Shown here one piece after another: positions 37,311 to 47,909 of a stretch of DNA of 64,000 bases. A program made the translations under genes and the position numbers. The stretch comes from Drosophila pseudoobscura (Eukaryota; Arthropoda; Insecta; Diptera; Drosophilidae). The DNA is taken from contig NC_046683.1 of assembly GCF_009870125.1 (NCBI RefSeq), positions 5,704,001-5,768,000 of the forward strand, given 5' to 3'. The notes under the pieces were generated by a model. The model had not been told where the DNA came from. It saw only the letters and a list, made by a program, of their open reading frames with translations, and did not search any database. The first letter of the stretch is position 1. Each line of letters starts with the position of its first letter.

Positions 37311-39072
37311 TCACTTGGCCGTGGCATAGGCATCGTGACTCTTGTGGAAGACATGCCGCAGCACATCCCGTGTCGAACGACGAATGCTATTTCGCAGCGT
37401 GTGCTTTTTTTCGTTCGTCAGCTGCTCGATGGTCATGTACTCCGTTTGTGGTATGCTCGACCTGAGCTTCATTGTCCGCTCGCTGCTGTCCACAATGGAG
37501 ATATCCGCTGGATGTAGCTCCTCCTGCAGCGGCTCCTTCTGTGGCCGCCGTCGCAGGCTGTGACGAATAGTGTGCATGATGTTGTTGTGCGGTTTCTCCG
37601 GGGAAGTGCTCGTGCTCGTAGCGCTGCTACTCTCCATGGGATGCATGAGGCGGCGTATCGATTTGCGTATCATATTCTTCATTCCATGGCTGGATGGTGG
37701 CTTGTCCAGGGATTTACCGGACTTGCTGGATCCAATCGACTGGAGGGACTCCTTGCTGGCGGCCTTAAGCTGCGCTGCCGGACGATAGGCGCGCACAAAT
37801 CGGGCAGGTGCCTTGAAGTCCTCCTCGTCTGATTCTGAGGCATAGGCTACATCGCCTTCAACTGCATCTGGCTCGGGGTCCTTCTCTTTCTCCTCCTGCT
37901 GCTGCAGCTCCTGCTCCTCTTCTTGTTCCTCCTGAAGCTGCTCCTCTTTCTTGTCCTCTAGTTGCTCTCCCACTGGTGAGGATTCCATCTCTGGCAGTTC
38001 GCTAATCTCCGTGAGAGTGCGCCTTCTGGTGCATATAAGATGGCGCTCCACTTCGACACCCTCCTGGCGTTCCTGCACCAACTGCGTCAAGGTCTCCTGC
38101 GTCTCCTCCGACTCCACCAGGAGGCCCTTCTTGCGCAGCTTTGCCTCGTTGATGCTGTTCTCCAGCTCCAGTTGGTAGCGATCCAGCTCCTTGCCAATAT
38201 CCATGGTGGATGACTCCTCGCTAATGGCACCCAGCGAGCGCTTTGGCCCCGGCACTGGCGAAAAGACAAGCTTCTCCGCGAGCAGCTTGCTGGGCGTTAA
38301 TTGGGCCAGGGACATGCCATGAAAGTCGATGCGACAGCCCACAGTGGGCACAAACGGCAGACCGATCTTCAGGCTAGTGGGCAGCGGGTCCTCGGCCAAG
38401 GCGGCATTGGCCACGCCTGCGGGATTGCTGGCCAAAGCGGAGATTTCGCTCTGGCGATGGATCTCGAAGGGATTGCGCGAGGCGGGCGCATCGCTGCCAC
38501 GGACGTTGAGGGCGGCATTGACGAAGCCCTTGTTGGGCGTGGCAACGCAACGGATCACCTGTAGAGGAGGTGGAGAAAGTGTGAGTGGATTGGAGATATG
38601 GGAAGGATGTAGAAGGGCGACCTACCTCATACGGATTGAATGGCTTTTCGGGCAGTTCCAGATTCAGGCCAGGATTCTCAAAGCACGCAATTTCTCGTTT
38701 CTTTTTCTTGCAGGGATGCCGCACCACCTCGAAGGGATTGGTGGATGGTTGCTGCTGCTCCTTCTGCTGCTGCTGATGCTGCTGCTGTGCCAAATCCGCT
38801 ATGGACTTAAACTCCAAACAAGGAAACGGATTGCTGTTCTCTTTGGCCAAACGACGGCGTCCAATCAGCTTCTTGGGCGTCGAACTGAAGGCAGCGTTGG
38901 TGAAGCATGACTCTGTGACGGCGGCAGCTGCTTCCTGCTGCACCTTGGCGTCACTGGTTAAGGGTTGCTGCTGCTGTGGCTGGGGAAGGGGCACGCAGCC
39001 GCCTGTTTCCCTTTTACGCTTGCGCGGCGTCTCAGTAAATGCCAAAGCACTAATGCTCTTGGTTTCCAGCAT
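37311..39072 (-). CDS. Unrecognised 564-residue protein with four NP(F/Y) repeats
   Basis: Two exons, 38626-39072 and 37311-38558, join at phase 0 (GAG|gtaggt .. ctctacag|GTG). I cannot name the family. Visible features: a basic N-terminus (TPRKRKR, 16-22) and KKLIGRRRL (67-75) that look nuclear. Four copies of a NP(F/Y)xx-[VIL] motif occur at 81-89 (NPFPCLEFK), 112-120 (NPFEVVRHP), 146-153 (NPYEVIRC) and 178-185 (NPFEIHRQ). Ser/Pro-rich LTPSKLL and SPVPGPKRSL follow, then an acidic, Gln/Glu-rich coiled-coil (about 330-380). Finally there are two related basic stretches (KNMIRKSIRRLMHP, HTIRHSLRRRP, HTLRNSIRRSTRDVLRHVF). TPxK and SPxP sites suggest CDK regulation. It is divergent from Alms1 with a 615 bp shared upstream region. 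Confidence 0.8.
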
Positions 39073-39687
39073 GCTTCTGGTTTATTTCGATTTAGTTAGT
39101 TGTATTATTATTTAAACACTGACACTGACATTAAACAATGTCAACCCAAGGACCAAATGTGTCGAATTTTCCTGTTGTTTCACGCCTTTAGATATACATA
39201 CCCGCGACTTTTGATTTTTCCTATCGATGCACAGGGTAGCTGCAAAACAATATCGATATTATCGTGAACAAACTTGTCGTTTTATTTTGAAAATAGCAAT
39301 ATCAGAGCCCCTACAATAGTGGTAAAAATAGCATTTTTAGAGCATATATTCTAAAATGACTATGATGGTAGCGGTCTTCCAATGCATCCAGCAGACTTTA
39401 AATTAATTTTATCATTAGCCTTTAAGATGCTTTTGGTGTAAATCTAATGTAGTCTGAAAACATCGCAGTGTAACCAAAGCATCGATAACATTAATGTTAA
39501 CATCGATGGTCTAGTTGCTAATCAACACTGGGGAGAGAACAGCACTTCGCAGCACTGCCCTAACAATGTACAAAATTCCGTCGCATTTCAAAAAATGAAA
39601 TTAAGATTTTGGTACAAAAGTGAAACTGCTATTGTGACATTCGGATATTAGCGTATTTTGCTGCAAACAGGCGTTAGACGGGGGAAA
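39073..39687. promoter_or_regulatory. Divergent promoter region, NPF-repeat gene / Alms1
   Basis: Contains a DRE (TATCGATA, 39251-39258), CTATCGATG at about 39222 and a palindromic pair CATCGATAACATTAATGTTAACATCGATG-like arms at 39480-39508. A degenerate Motif 1 (CAGTGTAACC) lies just before it, at about 39467. This is the pattern of a TATA-less housekeeping promoter region. Confidence 0.65.
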
Positions 39688-42600
39688 ATGTCTGGCCACC
39701 ACCGAAGCACCACACACCATCACAAGCACACAGACGAGAGGCGTCTGCTGGCGTCGCGCGTCCCTCCAAAAGCCAGGGAATACTTGTCCGAACTGGCCGT
39801 CGATCGGGAGCTTGAGCGTTTCATGGCCTTGTCGTCGACCAATAGCAGCGGGACCAGTCGCAGCAATATGAGCATGCATTCGGCTCAATTGTACTGCACT
39901 TCCCGATCAGCGGTAGCGCCATCAAAGCCTGCCCGCTGCAGTGGCAGGAATGGAGGAAAAAAGACATCTGCAGCAGCAGCAGGACAACAGCCAAGCACAG
40001 CTGCCACATCCACTGACGCTCCAGTTGCGTCAGTCCCAAAGGAAACTCAAAGCGAGGAAGAGATCATCAAAGTCATACCAATTGTAGCCACTGACTGCAT
40101 TGTGGGCTGCGAAAGGATCCGCACCAGTCAATCCGTGTCCGTGGAAGACCTGCGAACACCCACCAAGGCAGCGGCCACCCAGGCGCCAGACAGGACGCCC
40201 CAGAAAAAGACGAAAAATACCCAAACGCCCGAGTCGGCCGTGAAGTCCCACAAACGCCTCGAATGGGATCCAGCCGCCGATGTGGGATACTACAAGCGGG
40301 CGGTGTCCACCAGCAACCTAAGCACTCTGGAGCGTTCCATCCTGGAGGAGTGCTGGCGCCAGCCGCAGCAGCGTTCGGAGACCGATTTGGATCGCCTGCA
40401 GCTGGAGCAGGGAACGACACCCCTACCGCTGCCACAGCGCCCGCCGCTTGCCTCCAGTACGTTTGTGAATCGCAGCGAACGCAAGACGACGCCCAGTCTA
40501 GGGAGCATACGCAGCAGCAGCAATCAAAGCAATCGCAGCAGCTCCAGGCGGGAATCCAAGTCGCAGTCCCGATGCACATCGCCAAATGGCGGCAGTTCGG
40601 TGGCCAGCAGCTTTGATTATCAGTCGTCGTTGCCTTTGGGGCAGGGTCGCTCCCAGAAGCAGCTGGCCAAGGAGGAGGAGCGTCAGTATACAGCCGCCCA
40701 GCTGGAGAAGGTCATGGCAGATGCCGCCAGTCGACGGCAGGCGAAGGAAAACAAGGAGAACTGTCAGCCAGCTACCCAGAGAGGCAGCGACTCCTCTTCT
40801 TCGTCAGTTACTGCTGCTGGAACAGAAGCTGAATCTGAAGCCGGATCTGGCAGTGGGCCCAAGGGAGAGCTGGACTTGGGCGTGGATCTCCTCTGCTCGC
40901 TGGTGCAGGCCCGCAGTCTCAGCCACATCCAGAAGAAGCACTTGATAAGGGATATTGCGAAACGCATATCCTGCATAGAATTGGGCGAGACCCTGCGCTT
41001 CCGCCAGAGTCCAAAAAAGGGAAAAGGTAAGCCAGAAAAAGGGATACTCTACTTCGTTCGTTCATAAACCGATCTTTGATGCCCCAGCAGCTGGTGCCCA
41101 ATGTCAGGACATGGCCACCAACACTACCGCCAGTAAGCCCCGTCCTGTTCCGGCACCAAGGACACTCGTTTTGGTAGCCAACGCCTCGGGCTCCTCTGCA
41201 ACCAGCAGCTCCAAGGAGATGATCACCGCACGGAGCAATCCACGGACCAGCAAATCAAGCAGTCAACCCACGGAACAAGAGCAGCAGAGTCCCTCTTCGG
41301 AGGCCAGCATCTCGAATGAAGTGGAAGCCTCATCTTCTCACAGCAATGATGCCGCTCCCGCACCAGAGATCGCTCCAGCACCAGAACCCGCTCCCGCACC
41401 AGAACCCGCTCCCGCACCAGAAATCGCTGCCGCACCAGAACTCGCTGCCGCACCAGAACCCGCTCCCGCGGAAATGGAGCTTGTAAGCCAGGAGTGGCTT
41501 AATCCGATGACGCAAAGCGAGATCGAGTACGAGGAGCGTTCGCGTTCGTCCAGCAACGATACGGAATGGCGTCCTACGATCAGTTGGATTGAGTTGGAGA
41601 TCAAGCGCCTGCAGTCGGTGCATAAGTGTATGACTAGCAATTCATGCCGCCTGGTAGGCCCAGTCGATCACAAAAGTCCAACGAATCCCACGGCTGCCAT
41701 CGAGTACAATCCCCTGATCGGTGCGAAGCCGCTGATTGAGGTGCTGCCGGCTGCCTCGATTCCGGTTGCGAAAGCGCCACAACGTCGAACAGTGCCTGTT
41801 CGAGCACGCATGCTTAGAGGTGCGCAAGAGGAGCGGCCACGCTTGATTGGGAGTCTACATCCTCAGGGAGGACAAAAGGAGCCTCTACCATGCGAAGAGC
41901 AGCCCCCAGCTGAGGGTAGATCTCTAACAAATGTGGAGCCACCAGCACCACCGCCAGCAACACCGGAATTACAGGTGACCCCACCGATACCACCACCGCC
42001 GCCGCCACCAGTCCCCAGGAGCATTCCACAGCGAGGGAAAATGGCCACACCCAATAGCTCCAGCGATGGCGGCCGCAGCGAAAGTGTGTGCTCCTTTGTG
42101 CAGCAGCGACAGCGGCAGTTTATGGAGCACTATCAGAACCAACAGCAGCAGCAGCTCCAACAACTGCAACAGCACCAGCAGCTGCAACAGCAACAGGAGA
42201 TGCAGCAGCAACAGAGGATCTATCAGAAGCGGCAGCAACAGGAGCATCATCTTCGGCCACAGATGCATCTTCTACATTGTCCCCAGCACCAGGAGCATCA
42301 TCATCCACAGCATCGGCAACATCGACATTGCCATCCAGCGGTCCATGGACATGGGCCGAGTGTGCACCAGCAGCAGCATACGGTAATCCTCTAGTGAGAT
42401 TTCTCTTGCCTTCCCTTTCACATGCTCTCTGTCTTGCTGTCTCTTTCATTTTCAGGCACCGCAGCACTACATTCAAATGCAATATTCGCTGCCAGCAGCA
42501 GAAGCAGGCGCAGGAGGAGACGCTGGTGTCTACTACACGGCAGTGCCCCAAGGGTACAGCCTTTTGAACAACGATGCCATTGCCGAATATGTACAGGTGG

Positions 42601-43441
42601 CAGCAGCAGCAGTAGGAGGAGGAGGTGGTACCACTACCACAGCGACAACCACCAGCAGTTCGATCTCTTCAATGCTGTGCCTCAGCTCGGAGATGTCCAT
42701 ACCGATGGGTGGAGGAGTCGTAAACACCTCCAAGACGACCACGACAACCACCACGCATCAGTATGACGATGCTATGGCAGATAGCACCGGCCAGAGGCAC
42801 CGCAGGGACCAGAACCAGAACCAAAACCAGAAGCAAAGGCTGATGCAGACACAGCGCAGGGGGACGCATGGCATTGCGTATATGATTCAGTTCGGTGATA
42901 GCGAAATGCTGCAAACAATGTCGCTGCAGGATCACCTACAGCTCGCCCGTCCCAAGTTCTGTGCCAAGTCGAAGCAGCGCAAGGCCATACTCAATGAAAT
43001 GCAGATGCTACGCAGCGAGAGGCGGCGCGAGCTGGAGCAGCTGCTCGGGGAGGATGTTAGCTTGGAGACACTGGACAGGCGGCTGCAACGACTGCCACCG
43101 CCAGTCACATGTAAGCACCACACAGATCATAACCATCAGTTCAATCCTTCAATCCTTTACCCCGCAGCTTGTGTCAGAGTTTTCACCACGAAGGAGATGA
43201 AGGCAATGACCAGCAAACGATGCCAGCGACTGCCCGAAGTGGTGGCCGCACAGAATCGTGAGCGCGAAGAGCGACGCCGTCGCGGCAATCGCCTCATGCG
43301 CGATGTCTTCAATCGGGTATGCTTTCATTTTCATACGTTTAAAATTATTTTCTTATTTGTTCTTTTTCATTCTGTTAGCGCATGCAAAGCCGCGTGTCCA
43401 AGGGAAAGATTTCCCTCAACCACAGCCTGACCATTATTTAG
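39688..43441 (+). CDS. Alms1: Alms1 orthologue, ALMS-motif centriole protein
   Basis: Fly Alms1 proteins sit at centrioles and act in centriole duplication, notably in male germline stem cells; human ALMS1 is the Alstrom syndrome protein. Five exons (39688-41026, 41088-42382, 42456-43110, 43168-43316, 43379-43441) have GT..AG borders and consistent phases and give 1166 residues. The diagnostic part is the C-terminal ALMS motif from about 1034: SLQDHLQLARPKF, then ERRRELEQLL, then RCQRLPEVVAAQNREREERR and NRLMRDVFNRRMQSRVSKGK. This matches the SLQEA..RP.F and LPEV..RQ..EE+R..NR pattern of the family. The rest is mostly disordered: PAPE/AAPE repeats (about 534-575), Pro runs and a long Gln/His-rich tract before exon 3. 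AATAAA is at 43527. D. melanogaster has a tandem pair (Alms1a, Alms1b); only one copy is seen here. Confidence 0.88.
41351..41475 (+). repeat. In-frame 18 bp coding repeat in Alms1
   Basis: Copies of GCTCCCGCACCAGAACCC and variants encode seven PAPE(P/I) or AAPE(L/P) units. The reading frame is kept, so unit number may vary between alleles. Confidence 0.85.
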
Positions 43442-45265
43442 GAGTCGCTCCTCAAAATAGAGACAACACATTGCCAGTTGAAGGCTTGATTTAAGTTTTT
43501 AAATTCTTATTTTTAACTTTTTTCCAAATAAAATAATTCAAATTATCGTTTAAATTGCGTGGCGCCATCTGTGCGGCTTTACAGTTATTTTACAGAACAG
43601 AACAGGGCGGGTCACTTAACAGTGCAATAACAGAGTTGAATTCCATTTCTTCAGCTCGGCCTACAAAAAAAAAAAAATTTAATTGTACTTGTAATTGTAG
43701 AATCCCAATAAACTCCCCTAAAAATGTATGCATTTTTAGTGTTCATTAATATAGTGCTCGGATTAATTCCGCATTTATTCAAATTTGGCGCCAACCGTAA
43801 AAATGCACCGCGCTTGCGCACAACAGGGTATATACACTAGCCACCTTCATTTCCAGTTAGGGATGGAACAGAAGGTAATTTACTCGTCGGAAGCGGCGGT
43901 GACAGTATTTTTAATTTTTGTTGTTGAGCCTGCACCTGCATTAAGAAAAATTAACACATTTTTCTATATGTGTGTGGGTGTGTGTGCATGTGTGTGTGGT
44001 GCAGCAAGTAAGCAGCGAGATATGTTGCTCCTGTGAACAAATTAAAGTCGTCGTCCGCTCTCGTCACTATCGGTTATCGGTTGCCGTTGTTGTTGTCGTT
44101 GTCGTCATTCCATGTTCGTCTCGTAGTCGCATTTAGGTGACCAGTAGGTGTTTATCTGTATAGTTTGACGTCGAAATTGAGTTGAAAGTATATGGGCTTA
44201 TCGGTATATAATGGTATATTTCATCAATATATTAAATTTCAGTTTTAAGCAACAGGGTATATGGTATAGAAACTTTCGTAAGCAGGTTTTTTAATTTTCG
44301 CTCTCTCAATCGTGCCACCCTGCATCATTTATTCCACTGGATTGCATTCATATCCTGGTCACTCATTCACTTTCAAACTTTAGCGCGCAGCTCTAGCGAT
44401 TGTCAGTCAACTCAATCTATGTAATCAGAATGTAAAAAAGGTTTTTATCGGTATATTTTGACGCTATATACTAGAATATGTGTGTTGGTATGTAAGAAAA
44501 AAGGCATGTAAAAAAGTGGTTTCGCACACTGGCGCTTCCAAACATTGAAAATTGCATCAAAATGTAGTTACTATGTAGCGTGTACAACAAATGTTTTTGT
44601 TCAAACCTTATTTTATAAACAATCATTGGATTTATATTGAAAGACGAGTACTTAAAATAATCATGAATCGTATAAAATTATGTGGGCATGCCCACATAGC
44701 CATGGCTAAATGTGCTATATAGCTGAGAATATTCCACGGAATATCAAAATTGATGAATTTTTGGAATCGGTAATGGCCCGGTTGACAAAATTCAAGTCCT
44801 TGTCGTTCATATTCAAAAAATTTATATTTGGCGCGCACCACTCGTATCCAGTCCAGAATCGAGAAAATGTTTGTCATCCCAGGTATCAGGATCGAGATAA
44901 ATATATAAAAGATGCTAATAATGTACTTGAATATGTCTAAAGAATATAAATTTTCAGAAAAGGTCTTTATAAATTACGTTTTATCTTCAGATAAAATGAT
45001 CGAAATAGGGTACACCAAGGCCCATGCGGGCATCATGTCGTAAAATACTAGCAACATTGCGACTGTTTTTTTTTTTTAACTATTTTGTTTAAGCCTTGTT
45101 TTAGTCAAAATACAATAAAAACAAGGACTAAAAACTAGCCAATCTTGTAGAACATTTGTTCATCAACGGTCTACAATTATGTGGTCAAAACTAACGATTT
45201 TAGTTAGCCAGCATTATTCAACGGAATATCAAAAACGAGGAATATGTAAAATATAACTTGAATTC
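43442..45265. other. AT-rich intergenic DNA
   Basis: Between the Alms1 3' end and the distal mnb promoter. Holds scattered GGTATATT words, a 16 bp perfect palindrome at 44681-44696 (TGTGGGCATGCCCACA) and an inverted pair TTTTAGTC..GACTAAAA near 45111-45135. A 76-codon plus frame at 44710-44940 is not recognised and has no supporting structure. Confidence 0.45.
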
Positions 45266-45375
45266 GTCGGTATATTTGCGATATTTTTTTTTAATGAGAC
45301 GGTGTGTTTGGGTATATTGCTGAGGGTCGGACGGTATATTTTATCGATAAGTCTGCGTCGGTCACACTAATACGA
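45266..45375 (+). promoter_or_regulatory. Housekeeping core promoter, probable distal mnb promoter
   Basis: In order: perfect Motif 6 (GTCGGTATATTT, 45266-45277), a second near copy at about 45330-45341, DRE (TATCGATA, 45342-45349) and perfect Motif 1 (CGGTCACACTA, 45359-45369), all in plus orientation. Motif 1 usually lies at or just upstream of the start site, so transcription should begin near 45370-45385 and run right. The next plus-strand coding sequence is mnb, 11.6 kb away, making this the best candidate for a distal mnb promoter; a separate non-coding transcript is the alternative. Confidence 0.75.
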
Positions 45376-46338
45376 AACGCTGAGCATAAATTTTTGTGTG
45401 TGGTTTATTTTTTGTTATTGTGTTTCCAATTCTCCATTTGGTAATTAAGTGAGTGAAAAAATAACATCATATATTCCCCCTACCTACGCCCATCGACAGT
45501 GCAGTGCATGCAGGCGAATCGCGGGGAAAGCCGCCGCCAATTATCAAACGGAAAAAATTAACGCATAGCATTCCAATTTCGTTGTCTGTTTTTTTTTCAT
45601 CTTTTTCTCCCTCTCGCTCGCTCGATCTCTCTTTCTGTCTCTCCCCTCATTTGGTGTGCCTTTTTTGTACACTGCTGCTGCGGCCGTGTGCCGACCGACC
45701 GACCGACCGTGCTGCTACCCGCTCCCGCACCGCTCCTCGCTGTTGCGACGCGCTCTTTTGTTGGCCCGCAGACGGCCGGACGGGACAAACTGACAGCCAA
45801 GACGAATCGTATATTTTTTTTGTTTTTGCTTTTTCGGTTTTCAATTGAAAGCGATGAAATTCTCATGCGTGTGTGTATTTAATCAATTATTTTAGCATTC
45901 GAGTGCAAGCATTGCTGAAGGGAAAATACAGCAGCAGCACCAACAACAACAACAAGTAACAAAAAAAAAGAAAAAAGTCAGGCAAATTTTTTGTTTGTCA
46001 GTTCTGTCTCTCTCTCTTTCGCTCTCTATACGGGAGTGTGTGTTTGTGTGCGTGTGTTAGTGTGCGTTCGCGTGCGTGTGTGCAGGAGCAGCAGCGCAGC
46101 GTCGTCATCATCAACGTCTCTTCTTCTACTTTCAAGTGAAACATGTTTTTATGCAGCAGCGGAAATAACAACAACAACCAAAGCAGCAGCTGCAACAATC
46201 AACAAAAACAACAAGCTCCATTTGCTGTTTGTGGAATAAAGCAATAATAACATAGAAAACAAGCGTCAGTGTAAAATTAATAACAAAAGCAGCGGCATCG
46301 GTAGAACAGCAGCAGCAGCATTCAGTCCAAAAGCAACT
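45376..46338 (+). other. mnb: Probable 5'UTR exon(s) of mnb
   Basis: Downstream of the Motif 1 promoter there is a consensus donor GTGAGT at 45449 and another GTAAGT at 46339, with an acceptor-like GTGTGTGTGCAG ending near 46084. Exons 45376-45448 and 46085-46338 are therefore possible. The sequence is CAG/CAA-rich, as in many Drosophila leaders. No long coding frame is present. Confidence 0.4.
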
Positions 46339-47909
46339 GTAAGTGATGTTTGGTTATGTTGAAAAGGCGAAAGAGAAACGAGAGAGCGAGAGCGGAGTGG
46401 AAAAGAAGTCAAAGCCAGGCGTCAGGAAAACAACACTGCACTGTTAACGATTAACAGCGTGCTGTTAAACGCAGCAGGCCCAAACATATTGAATTTACCG
46501 GCATTTTTTCTGCATGCCCCTGCCTACCCCTCCCTCATCGAGCACTTCTTATTGGATTGGAAGCAAACGAGGGGGGCGGAAAAGAGAGGGAAAAAAGTCC
46601 ACCTGCTGACAAAAATCCACAATGCACTACAAAAATCTTGGTTGCTCATTTTGTTAATGCACAAAATGAACTCTTAGATCCGGCAAACCTTTTTGTGGCG
46701 CAGCTGCATCGGCGTCCTTCGCTCCACGCTCCACGCTCGTCTCTCTATCTCCCTCTGCATCTTTTGTATATGTGTACGTCCTGTACTTGTGTCTGCAAAT
46801 GAAGAGGCATAGTGGCATTTGGCGTACTTTTGTGTTTGTGTGCGAAAATGGTTTTCCCTTAAATATTAAGTATTATAACGGTGCTAATTGAAAATTTAAT
46901 TGACTTTTGTTTTAATGGACAAATGGAAGAGAGCTTTCCATGTTTGTGCGTGTGTGTGTTCGTGTTTTCCCCGCTCCCCGCACGATTTTTTTTTTTTGTT
47001 TTTGCAGACTGCAAAATGCGCGCGCCCTAACGCTCTCTCTTTCTCTCCCACTGCTATTCTCTTTGCGGCGGCCGCCCTTTGCTCTTCCGTTGGCGTTTCA
47101 AGTTTCAACAACGTTGGCTGCTGCTGCCGCCGGCAATAACAACAACACTTAGCAATGCGGCGCAACAGCGCACTGAGGTGGCAACCCTGCCATTTCACCA
47201 CCCCTTCCCCCCGCCACCACATACAGTCCACCCATTCATCGTTGCCGCCCCACCGCCCTCGCCCCTTGGGATAAATGTAAATGCCTCTTGCCGCATGGCA
47301 AACAGCTGGACAACAGGCCGCTGGGAAATTTTGGACAGCAGCTGTTTTCGCCCCCAACGAAGAAGCGAAAGAGGGAAATTCTTAAAGGAATCTCAAAATC
47401 ACGAGGCTATAGATATCATTCTGGAGTTTTCATGCAAATTCAGACGTCGCGTTTATTCCAGATACCGATACGATTCTGCTTCCTGAATCTGTATCTTGGG
47501 CACGATTGTCCATCCTTAAAGCAAGTTTTTCTCAATAATAGCCGCAATAGACATAATCGTATGCAAAACCCTAGGGTTCTACAAATAAACCCATGCCTAC
47601 TTCTCTAATAGTCTAAATAGATTAGACATACATTACTTTAAATCTCTCTATATGTACGCAGTGGCATGTCAAGTTTTTTTCTAAAATTCCTTCACTTCAA
47701 TTGGAAGCATTCCATATCGCATTATTGTAACCTAGCTTTCGCCAAACCTGAGGTCTGAAGAACCTCAACATGCTATCTACGACGATTGAATCCCGAATCG
47801 AAGGGAATGTTTTGCATCTAACTCTGGATTATTGAAAATCCCCTAATTTAAGAAATAAACTTTAATAACAAATTCAGGGGAACATCAAGTGTCAAAGGAA
47901 GAAGCAACA
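46339..47909. other. mnb intron, left of the nested gene
   Basis: No coding exon is recognised. Minus-strand ATTAAA (TTTAAT on plus, 47861-47866) is the probable poly(A) signal of the antisense DUF745-like gene. A CTCT/poly-T patch lies at 46985-47060. Confidence 0.4.

Noticed and set aside
43785-44036. Short plus-strand ORF with Val/Cys tail after Alms1
   Set aside because: The tail comes from a GT microsatellite; no other support.
44710-44940. 76-codon plus-strand ORF in AT-rich DNA
   Set aside because: Looks non-repetitive but has no recognisable motif, no splice partner and chance-level length.
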